Part shown: positions 25,563-32,627 of the stretch, piece after piece
How the letters are laid out: each line of letters begins with the position of its first letter
How positions within the stretch are numbered: the stretch's first letter is position 1
From: a virus
Reading direction: 5' to 3' (one strand)
DNA: 61,766 bases
Virus record (IMG/VR): IMGVR_UViG_3300043419_000690
Span: 1-61,766 of that record
Translations under genes and position numbers: made by a program
The notes under the pieces: model-generated
What the model was told of the DNA's origin: nothing
The model's input: the letters and a program-made list of their open reading frames with translations, nothing else
The model's database searches: none

Positions 25563-25985
25563 ATGTTTTTACTCAATAATCAACTACTACAAATTGACAC
25601 AGCGTTCTCGCATAATGGTGTGAACTACCCACAGAATTGGTTACGTCTAGCAACGCCACAAGACAGAGCTGCGATTGGTATTACTGAAGCTGCTGAACCT
25701 GCTTGGTACGACGACAGATTCTACTGGGGCGTGGACAATCCTAAAGATTTGGATGGTTTGAAAACTCAATGGACTGAACAAGTTAAAGACACAGCATCTA
25801 AATTACTAGCGGCAACTGACTGGATGGTAATTCGCAAGGTAGAGAGAAACATAGACATCCCTGCTAAGACTGTGACTTACCGTGCTGCTGTACTAGCTGA
25901 GTGCGACCGATTAACTACTGCAATTGCAGCGGCATCGAATGTTGAAGACTTAATTACAGCAGTATCAAATCAATCATGGCAATAA
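25563..25985 (+). CDS. Adhesin-cassette protein 2c, fibre-chaperone-like, 140 aa
   Basis: Third gene of cassette 2 and paralog of the protein at 22134. Shared landmarks are NYPQNWLRLATPQDRAAIGI, NPKDLDGLKT, LAATDWMVIRKVERN and a helical tail. This version shows the tail-fibre-assembly-like pattern DWMVIRKVE..IDIPAKTVTYRAAV more clearly. Its stop codon overlaps the ATG of the next fibre gene. Confidence 0.65.
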   Translation: MFLLNNQLLQIDTAFSHNGVNYPQNWLRLATPQDRAAIGITEAAEPAWYDDRFYWGVDNPKDLDGLKTQWTEQVKDTASKLLAATDWMVIRKVERNIDIPAKTVTYRAAVLAECDRLTTAIAAASNVEDLITAVSNQSWQ

Positions 25986-26911
25986 CATTAAACGGCACCA
26001 ACGGTATCGGTAACGCTACGTGGACTACGGGTACTAGACCTACCGGCGTAAGTGCTGGAACTATGGGGTATAACACTACTCTTAACTACCCAGAATACTA
26101 CGATGGAACTCAATGGTGGCAATTCAATACAGCTAGAACTTACTCTGCATCATATTTAATTGTTGCAGGTGGAGGTGGTGGTACTGGCGGCGGAGGTGGT
26201 GCTGGTGGTTTATTAACTGGTTCTACTACGTTAGCTGCTGGAGTTGTTTATTCAGTAGTTGTTGGCGCAGGTGGTGCTGGTGTTTCCTCTGGAACCGGTA
26301 ATAATGGCTCAGATTCTTCTGCAATTTCTTTGGTCGCTATTGGTGGCGGTCGAGGAGGTACTGATGCAAGCACTCCCGGTGTTGGTGGTAGCGGTGGGTC
26401 AGGTGGTGCAGCAGGTAAAAACTTAGCTATTACATCTAGTGTGGCAGGTGGGTCTGGTACTTCTGGTCAAGGAAATGCTGGCGGCGCAACGCTTGGTACT
26501 ACAAATAGTCCGGCAGGTGGGGGTGGTGGAGCTGGTGCTGTTGGAGCTGCATCGACTGCTGGAGTTGGTGGTAACGGTGGAGTTGGATCAGCCAATACTA
26601 TTACTGGATCATCTGTATTTTATGCAGGTGGGGGCGGTGGAGCTACCTATGCAGGAACTGCTGGCACAGGCGGCAATGGTGGAGGTGGCAATGGTGGATT
26701 AAATACATCTGGAACTGCTGGAACTGCAAATAGAGGCGGCGGTGGAGGTGGAGGTAGTGCTGGTACTGGGGGTAATGGCGGGTCTGGAGTTGTAATTATT
26801 TCAGTCCCTACTGTTAACTATACTGCCGTAACTACTGGTGCGCCTACTGTTACTACAAACGGAAGCAATACAGTATTAACATTTACTGCGTCTGGGAGTT
26901 ATACAGCATGA
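25976..26911 (+). CDS. Glycine-rich tail adhesin, 311 aa
   Basis: An N-terminal fibre-type segment (about 1-55: NGTNGIGNATWTTGTRPTGV, YDGTQWWQF) is followed by SYLIVAGGGGGTGGGGGAGG. A long Gly-rich region runs to about 275, and a short Thr-rich end follows. This is the Gly_rich_2-type arrangement found in phage adhesins, where Gly-rich stretches can form polyglycine-II sheets holding variable receptor-contacting loops, as in T-even gp38. It follows the two adhesin cassettes, making a third candidate receptor-binding protein. Confidence 0.75.
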   Translation: MAITLNGTNGIGNATWTTGTRPTGVSAGTMGYNTTLNYPEYYDGTQWWQFNTARTYSASYLIVAGGGGGTGGGGGAGGLLTGSTTLAAGVVYSVVVGAGGAGVSSGTGNNGSDSSAISLVAIGGGRGGTDASTPGVGGSGGSGGAAGKNLAITSSVAGGSGTSGQGNAGGATLGTTNSPAGGGGGAGAVGAASTAGVGGNGGVGSANTITGSSVFYAGGGGGATYAGTAGTGGNGGGGNGGLNTSGTAGTANRGGGGGGGSAGTGGNGGSGVVIISVPTVNYTAVTTGAPTVTTNGSNTVLTFTASGSYTA

Positions 26912-27186
26912 GCCATTTTGCTAAAGTTTGCGACGGTAAAGTCGTTCAAGTTATCGTTGCCGAGCAGGAGTTCTTTGATACGTTTGTGGATTCATCTCCC
27001 GGTGAGTGGATACAGACTTCATACAATACTTATGGCGGTCAGCATCCAGAAGGTCGTCCATTACGTAAGAACTATGCAGGTATTGGGTTTACATACGATA
27101 AAGAGCGTGATGCGTTTATTCCGCCAAAGGAAGATGATAGTTGGGTATTAAATGAAGAGACATGTCAGTGGGAAGAACCTACATAG
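26908..27186 (+). CDS. Conserved fibre-region protein, 92 aa
   Basis: Begins MSHFAKVCDGKVVQVIV and contains GEWIQTSYNTYGG, RKNYAGIGFTYDKERDAFIPP and a C-terminal WVLNEETCQWEEP. This pattern is widespread next to fibre genes in cyanophages and other aquatic phages. The role is unknown, perhaps fibre capping or assembly. The start codon overlaps the upstream stop (ATGA). Confidence 0.75.
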   Translation: MSHFAKVCDGKVVQVIVAEQEFFDTFVDSSPGEWIQTSYNTYGGQHPEGRPLRKNYAGIGFTYDKERDAFIPPKEDDSWVLNEETCQWEEPT

Positions 27187-27197
27187 AAAGATGAATC

Positions 27198-27818
27198 ATG
27201 ATCGACTTAATGGCAGTCGGTTTAGCTATACAAGGCGTAAAGCTTATAGTTAACACAGTTAAATCCGCTGCCGATGAGGCAAGGGAAGCAGTAGATAGTA
27301 TCCAAGAATGCGTTGATTCAGGAAAAAAACTAGGTGAGTCGCTTTCATCTGTGAAAAAGTTTTTCGCAGCGGCAGGAAAGTATGAAACAAATAGAGCAAA
27401 GTTAGAAGACGCAAAGAAAAAGCAAGATGAAGCAATAGCAAATGGTCAACCAGTAGAAGACCCAATCTCTGACGCTGAGTACGTGATGGACATGATGGCG
27501 GCGGACAGGGAGATTAAGCAATACTACGCCCAGATTAAACACTACATGATTTACCACTTTGATGAGAGTGGTATGTGGGATGAGTTCTGGGAGCGCATGA
27601 GTAAGCTGCGCCGTGAGCGTGAGGAAAAAGCAGCAGAAGCAAGACGCGCAGCCACAGAAGCAAGATTAGCAATAGCCGCTGAAAATATGCGTAAGAAACG
27701 AGCAAGACAAAAAGTCTTAAACGTGATCTATAACTGCGTTGGTGGGTTTGTAATCACGCTAATCATTGCAGGTTTTGCGTGGTTTATTAAATGGATGTTT
27801 GATCAGGGGGCGCAATGA
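27198..27818 (+). CDS. Coiled-coil protein with C-terminal membrane helix, 206 aa
   Basis: Residues about 15-180 are charged and helical, with an Ala/Arg/Glu-rich coiled coil at about 135-170. A transmembrane helix (VIYNCVGGFVITLIIAGFAWF, about 175-198) precedes a short tail. It is the first of four tightly spaced or overlapping genes ending in the endolysin, so a lysis role (pinholin regulator, antiholin or spanin-like) is plausible. No lipobox or other specific motif is visible. Confidence 0.6.
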   Translation: MIDLMAVGLAIQGVKLIVNTVKSAADEAREAVDSIQECVDSGKKLGESLSSVKKFFAAAGKYETNRAKLEDAKKKQDEAIANGQPVEDPISDAEYVMDMMAADREIKQYYAQIKHYMIYHFDESGMWDEFWERMSKLRREREEKAAEARRAATEARLAIAAENMRKKRARQKVLNVIYNCVGGFVITLIIAGFAWFIKWMFDQGAQ

Positions 27819-28081
27819 ATTTTAAAATGGAAGACATATTAAAAGCACTTGTTCCAATGCTTGTTTCCGCAATCATCTGGCTGCTTAATCAAGTAGGTTC
27901 TTTTAATGAACGCCTAGTAAAGATAGAAGGGCAAATGCCAGCACTGATTACGCCGCAGGGTGTGCCAACAGATTCACCAGTATCTGCTGAACAAAGGCAT
28001 AGACTAAAAGAAGCTATTTATAACGACATCCACGACTTACAGGTCAGAATTAAACTTATGGAAGAAAGAGGCAAAAAATGA
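27815..28081 (+). CDS. Small membrane protein of the lysis cassette, 88 aa
   Basis: An N-terminal hydrophobic helix (about 8-26, ILKALVPMLVSAIIWLLNQV) is followed by a soluble, charged tail (about 30-88). The size and topology fit an accessory lysis protein such as an antiholin or an i-spanin. It overlaps both neighbours by four bases (ATGA), so it is co-translated with the coiled-coil and holin genes. Confidence 0.6.
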   Translation: MNFKMEDILKALVPMLVSAIIWLLNQVGSFNERLVKIEGQMPALITPQGVPTDSPVSAEQRHRLKEAIYNDIHDLQVRIKLMEERGKK

Positions 28082-28563
28082 TGACATTAATCTCAACCGC
28101 ACTATCATTTTTGATGGGTGGTTTACCAAAGTTACTAGACTTTTTCCAAGATAAATCTGACAAGAAGCATGAGCTGCAGTTGGCTCAAATGCAGATGGAT
28201 CAACAAATGCGTATGCAGGCTGCAGGTTTTCAGTCGCAAGAGCGCATAGAAGAGATCAAGACTCATCAGATAGAAATACAGACCGCGGGCCAAGAACGTG
28301 TCGCCTTGTACCAACATGACATAGCAATTGGTCAGGGCGCGTCTCAGTGGGTTATTAACCTAAGAGCTTCTGTACGTCCGGTAGTAACATATTTGTTTGT
28401 TGGTCTTTTAATAATGGTAGATATGGCTAGTATCTGGTGGGCATGGTCTACAGGTGTGCCGTTTATGGAAGCCATAGGTCAAGTGTTTGACACAGATGAG
28501 ATGCAGATTTTAGCGTCTATTATTGCGTTCTGGTTTGGTACACAAGCATTTAGCAAAAAATGA
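28078..28563 (+). CDS. Holin-like protein (GTA_holin_3TM-type), 161 aa
   Basis: It has an amphipathic N-terminus and a Gln/Met-rich coiled coil (about 28-90). RASVRPVVTYLFVGLLIMVDMASIW and a C-terminal hydrophobic ASIIAFWFGTQAF follow. The RxxxRPVVTY motif before membrane helices is characteristic of the three-TM holin family described from gene-transfer agents. It should form the membrane lesions that release the endolysin encoded next. Confidence 0.75.
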   Translation: MMTLISTALSFLMGGLPKLLDFFQDKSDKKHELQLAQMQMDQQMRMQAAGFQSQERIEEIKTHQIEIQTAGQERVALYQHDIAIGQGASQWVINLRASVRPVVTYLFVGLLIMVDMASIWWAWSTGVPFMEAIGQVFDTDEMQILASIIAFWFGTQAFSKK

Positions 28564-29060
28564 ACATATCAGATCGCTGCTTGTTATCAATTAAGCAAAA
28601 TGAAGGGATACGGGTAAAACCGTATCTTGATCATATTTTGCTTTGGACGACTGGCGTGGGCCATTTAATCGCTCCCCCAGAGCACATGAAAATGACACTT
28701 GCTGAACGCAAAGAAGCCAAGGCAAAAGGGCTATTAAAATGCCCTAAAGAGTGGGATAGGACTTTGACAATGGGGGAAGTCGATGAGATACTCAAAGCTG
28801 ATTTACGACGTTTTGAATCTGGTGTTTTACGTTATTGCCCCACTGGTCTTACTCAAGGGCGTTTTGACGGGCTTGTCTCTTTTTCCTTCAACTGCGGTCT
28901 TGGCTCCTTGCAGCGTTCAAGTATCAGAATGCGCCATAACAGGCAAGACTTTGAAGGAGCGGCAGAGGGTTTCTTGCTGTACACCAAAGCAAGCGGTATC
29001 GTAAACAAAGGACTAGTCCGCCGTCGCGGCGAAGAACGTGCAATGTATCTAGGTGGATAA
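28560..29060 (+). CDS. Endolysin, GH24 lysozyme
   Basis: The 166-aa enzyme hydrolyses the peptidoglycan glycan backbone. The T4-lysozyme catalytic pattern is visible with the right spacing: Glu15 (NEG), Asp24 (YLDH) and Thr30 (WTTGVGH), matching T4 Glu11, Asp20 and Thr26. The later FDGLVSFSFNCGLGSLQRSS and GLVRRRGEERAMYL are also family hallmarks. No signal peptide is seen, so release should depend on the holin upstream, whose stop codon overlaps this start. Confidence 0.92.
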   Translation: MNISDRCLLSIKQNEGIRVKPYLDHILLWTTGVGHLIAPPEHMKMTLAERKEAKAKGLLKCPKEWDRTLTMGEVDEILKADLRRFESGVLRYCPTGLTQGRFDGLVSFSFNCGLGSLQRSSIRMRHNRQDFEGAAEGFLLYTKASGIVNKGLVRRRGEERAMYLGG

Positions 29061-29062
29061 AA

Positions 29063-31183
29063 ATGCCCTTACAGCAGCTAAAATTCGCTCCCGGAATTAA
29101 CAGAGAACAGACCTCCCTTTCCGGTGAGGGTGGATGGTTTGACTGTGACAAAATTAGATTTCGTGCAGGTTTTCCAGAGAAAATAGGTGGTTGGAAACCT
29201 ATTTCTTCCGCAACGTTTGATGGTACATGTCGCTCACTGTGGAACTGGATTAGCCTAAACGGATTTGATTTGATGGGCGTGGGCACCGAATCAAAATTCT
29301 ATATTGAATATGGTAATGTTTACTATGACATCACTCCCATTCGTAGAACAGTCACTCTTAATAATCCTTTTGCTACTACCTATGACTCCACTCTAATTGT
29401 AGTAACGGACGTTGGGCATGGTGCAATTACTGGGGATTATGTGGTTTTCTCTGGTGCCACTACGGTAGCGGGGTTGAATTTAAATTTTGAGTATCAGATC
29501 ACATACGTTGATTCCAATACCTACACAATTACTTCCTCAACTCCTGCAAATGCAACTGTTGCTGCAGGTGGCGGTGCTTCTGTTGTTGCTCAATATCAGA
29601 TCAATAATGGTACAAACGTAGGCACTACCCAAACAGGTTGGGGCGCGGGCCTTTGGGGTGGTGTCATTACGGGCTCTGCATTGACGCAATTAAACGGTGC
29701 AATTAATGATAGTGTGACTACCATTGTAGCGGATTCAACAAGTGGATTTCCTTCAACAAATGGTTTGATTCAAATTGACGATGAGTTGATATCCTATACG
29801 GGTCCTAACACAGGTACTAACTTTGTTGGATGCACTCGCGGTGCATTAGGCACGACTGCTGCCTCTCATTTAAATAATGCACTAACTTATAATGCTACCA
29901 ATTATTATGGTTGGGGTCAGTCTGGTTCAACTGCAACGAACACATCATTGCGTTTATGGAGTCAGAGTAACTACGGTGAAGACCTCTTGTTTTCTTGGCG
30001 TGGTGGTCCTCTTTACTATTGGTCCCCGGGCGACGGATCGAGCCCCGCGCTTTCTATGCGTGCAACGATAGTTACTGCTACTAATGTCCCGGTTGTTTTA
30101 AACCAAGTGATGGTGTCTGATATTTCACGTATCACGATTGCATTTGGTTGTAATGATCTTGAGACAGTAGACCCATTAAAAATATTAGACCCATTATTAA
30201 TTAGATGGTCTGCGGTTGAAGACTATTTAGATTGGACACCTACTGCGACAAACCAAGCAGGTGGTCGTCGCTTGTCTCACGGATCAAGAATAGTTGGTGC
30301 AATACAGAGTCGTGAAGAGATATTGGTATGGACGGATGCTGCTATTTATTCGATGCAGTATATTGGCTATCCAGACGTATATAAATTCACCTTGTTGTCA
30401 GACAACATATCCATCGTTTCACCTAACTGCATGGTTACTGCAACGGGTGTTGTGTTTTGGATGGGTATAGACAAATTCTATGTGTACTCTGGTCGTGTTG
30501 ATACGCTGCCATCTACTTTACGTAAGTATATATATCAAGATATCAACTTAGATCAATCAGAACAGGTCTTTGGTGGCACCAACGAAGGATTTAGTGAGAT
30601 TTGGTGGTTTTATTGTTCGACGGGTTCTCCCATCATTAACAAATATGTTATTTTTAATTACTTGGATAAGGTGTGGTACTACGGCACTATGAGTCGTACT
30701 GCATGGCTAGATTCATCCTTGAATACCTATCCGATGGCCGCGACTCTTACTAATCAGATCGTGGAACACGAAATTATTGTTGATGATGGCACAACCAATC
30801 CTGCTTCTGCAATTAGTGCATATATCCAGTCTTCTGACTTTGATTTAGGTGATGGCCACAACAATGCGTTTGTATGGCGTATGTTGCCTGATGTGACGTT
30901 TGATGGTTCTACTACACCTAGTCCATTAAAGCCACAGATCAGAATGTCTATGCGTCCAAAGAAAAATCCTGGCGCAGCATTTACTGCAACAAATAATCCT
31001 ACGGTTGCATCGGCACAAAGTTATGCTTCTCAGCGTGTGTATAACGTTCAAGAATTTACACAGGTTATTTATACGCGTGCTCGTGGCAGAGAGATGGCGA
31101 TACGAATTGAATCCGATACGATTGGCACACAGTGGCAGTTAGGTACGCCTCGTATGGACATTAGACAGGATGGAAAACGTTAA
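29063..31183 (+). CDS. Tail hub / DNA-stabilisation protein, P22 gp10-like
   Basis: The 706-aa product begins MPLQQLKFAPGINREQTSLSG with GGWFDCDKIRFRAGFPEKIGGW, characteristic of a large family of short-tail proteins that I associate with P22 gp10. It is likely the hub beneath the adaptor. A Thr/Ser-rich insert (about 205-270: SVTTIVADSTSGFPSTNGLI, IDDELISYTG) interrupts the core. Repeated WY/W motifs in the second half fit a beta-propeller-like body. It is placed after lysis rather than near the adaptors, an order seen in some aquatic podoviruses. Confidence 0.65.
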   Translation: MPLQQLKFAPGINREQTSLSGEGGWFDCDKIRFRAGFPEKIGGWKPISSATFDGTCRSLWNWISLNGFDLMGVGTESKFYIEYGNVYYDITPIRRTVTLNNPFATTYDSTLIVVTDVGHGAITGDYVVFSGATTVAGLNLNFEYQITYVDSNTYTITSSTPANATVAAGGGASVVAQYQINNGTNVGTTQTGWGAGLWGGVITGSALTQLNGAINDSVTTIVADSTSGFPSTNGLIQIDDELISYTGPNTGTNFVGCTRGALGTTAASHLNNALTYNATNYYGWGQSGSTATNTSLRLWSQSNYGEDLLFSWRGGPLYYWSPGDGSSPALSMRATIVTATNVPVVLNQVMVSDISRITIAFGCNDLETVDPLKILDPLLIRWSAVEDYLDWTPTATNQAGGRRLSHGSRIVGAIQSREEILVWTDAAIYSMQYIGYPDVYKFTLLSDNISIVSPNCMVTATGVVFWMGIDKFYVYSGRVDTLPSTLRKYIYQDINLDQSEQVFGGTNEGFSEIWWFYCSTGSPIINKYVIFNYLDKVWYYGTMSRTAWLDSSLNTYPMAATLTNQIVEHEIIVDDGTTNPASAISAYIQSSDFDLGDGHNNAFVWRMLPDVTFDGSTTPSPLKPQIRMSMRPKKNPGAAFTATNNPTVASAQSYASQRVYNVQEFTQVIYTRARGREMAIRIESDTIGTQWQLGTPRMDIRQDGKR

Positions 31184-32589
31184 TGGCAACTAGTCTTGTT
31201 ATAACTGAGTCTTTTGATTTAACGAGAACGAAAGCGCCTGCTCTTCCTTATGCTCCGACTGAGTATGATCGGGTGTATCAGGATACGCTAAATAACATTT
31301 TGCGCCAGTACTTTAATACGCTGGATAATTTAATAGGGCAGTTAGAAATTATGGCCTCTTCTAATGGAACGATTCCTGTCTCAATAGGTGGCACTAATAC
31401 AGATGCGTTTGGTCGTATTCGTGCTAGTCAGCCTTACACATTATTTGATAGTCAAAGCAGATACGCGGCTGATAACCAGTTTGATACATCAACTAGTGGT
31501 ACAGGGACAGCCACATTTAATACTAATCAATCCAGTGTGAGCTTGGCAGTAACAGGTGGTGGCGTTGGCTCTGTTGTACGTCAATCTTTTAGAAGCTTTC
31601 CGTATCAACCTGGTAAAAGCTTATTGGTCCTTGCTACGTTTTTAATGAGCAATAGCACCTCTGCTAACTTAAATCAAAAGGTTGGTTACTTTAATACGCA
31701 GAATGGTGTGTTTTTCCAACGAACAGACAATGTAAATTCTTTTGTATTGCGGACCAATATAACAGGCACGCCATCCGACGCTCGTGCTGTTTCCCAAGCA
31801 AACTGGAACGGTGACAAATTAGATGGAACAGGTGACAGTGGATTAACACTTGATTTAACTCATCCGCAAATTCTTTGGATGGATTTTGAGTGGTTGGGTG
31901 TTGGCTCTGTACGCTGTGGTTTTATCATTAATGGTGAATATATTGTCTGCCACACTTTTAATACTTCTAATGTGTATGGCAGCACCGTATACATGACCAC
32001 AGCTATCTTGCCTGTGCGTTATGAAATTACATCAACTACTGCTGCAGTAGCTGCATCGCTTACACAAATCTGTAGTTCAGTAGCATCTGAAGGTGGGTTT
32101 GAGCAAGTTTCAATTGACCACGTAGCGCGGCGCACTACAGTATTTACCAATATTGATACAACAGCGACATTCTTTCCTATCGTATCTATACGTTTGGCTT
32201 CTGGTAGGACAGGTGCCGTTGTGCTGCCTAATCGTATTCAATTTTTACCGTTGACTAATCAAAACTATGAAGTGGCTTTGTTGAAAAACCCAACGCTAAC
32301 AGGTGCTACTTGGGCGGCAACGGTTCCAACAGACAGTAATGTGGAATTTGACGTGGCAGCAACGGCTATTTCTGATGTGGGTACGATTGTTCAAACAGAC
32401 TATATAACTGCCTCCGGTAGTGCCGGGGTTAGTCAGACGGCAGCTCCTACCGGATATAACTGGGATTTACAAATTGGTGCATCTTTAGCCGGGGTCAGTG
32501 ATATATACACCTTGGCTGTACGGACAGTAGATGGAGCCACAAAAGGCAGTGGCGTAGGATCAATCTCCTTCTATGATTTGACTCAATAG
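31183..32589 (+). CDS. Virion structural protein with AFGRIR motif, 468 aa
   Basis: A helical N-terminus (about 20-55) is followed by DAFGRIRASQPYTLFDSQ (about 73-90), a motif I recall from structural proteins of many large and aquatic phages. A long beta-rich body with no enzyme motif follows. It overlaps the upstream stop by one base. Probably an external tail or fibre-like component. Confidence 0.65.
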   Translation: MATSLVITESFDLTRTKAPALPYAPTEYDRVYQDTLNNILRQYFNTLDNLIGQLEIMASSNGTIPVSIGGTNTDAFGRIRASQPYTLFDSQSRYAADNQFDTSTSGTGTATFNTNQSSVSLAVTGGGVGSVVRQSFRSFPYQPGKSLLVLATFLMSNSTSANLNQKVGYFNTQNGVFFQRTDNVNSFVLRTNITGTPSDARAVSQANWNGDKLDGTGDSGLTLDLTHPQILWMDFEWLGVGSVRCGFIINGEYIVCHTFNTSNVYGSTVYMTTAILPVRYEITSTTAAVAASLTQICSSVASEGGFEQVSIDHVARRTTVFTNIDTTATFFPIVSIRLASGRTGAVVLPNRIQFLPLTNQNYEVALLKNPTLTGATWAATVPTDSNVEFDVAATAISDVGTIVQTDYITASGSAGVSQTAAPTGYNWDLQIGASLAGVSDIYTLAVRTVDGATKGSGVGSISFYDLTQ

Positions 32590-32627
32590 AATGCTAAACT
32601 TCTTAATATCGAACACGAGGATTAAAT

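Noticed and set aside
19241-26911. Diversity-generating retroelement acting on the adhesins
   Set aside because: No reverse transcriptase gene is visible in any frame, and the differences between cassettes are spread out rather than adenine-specific in a short C-terminal repeat.
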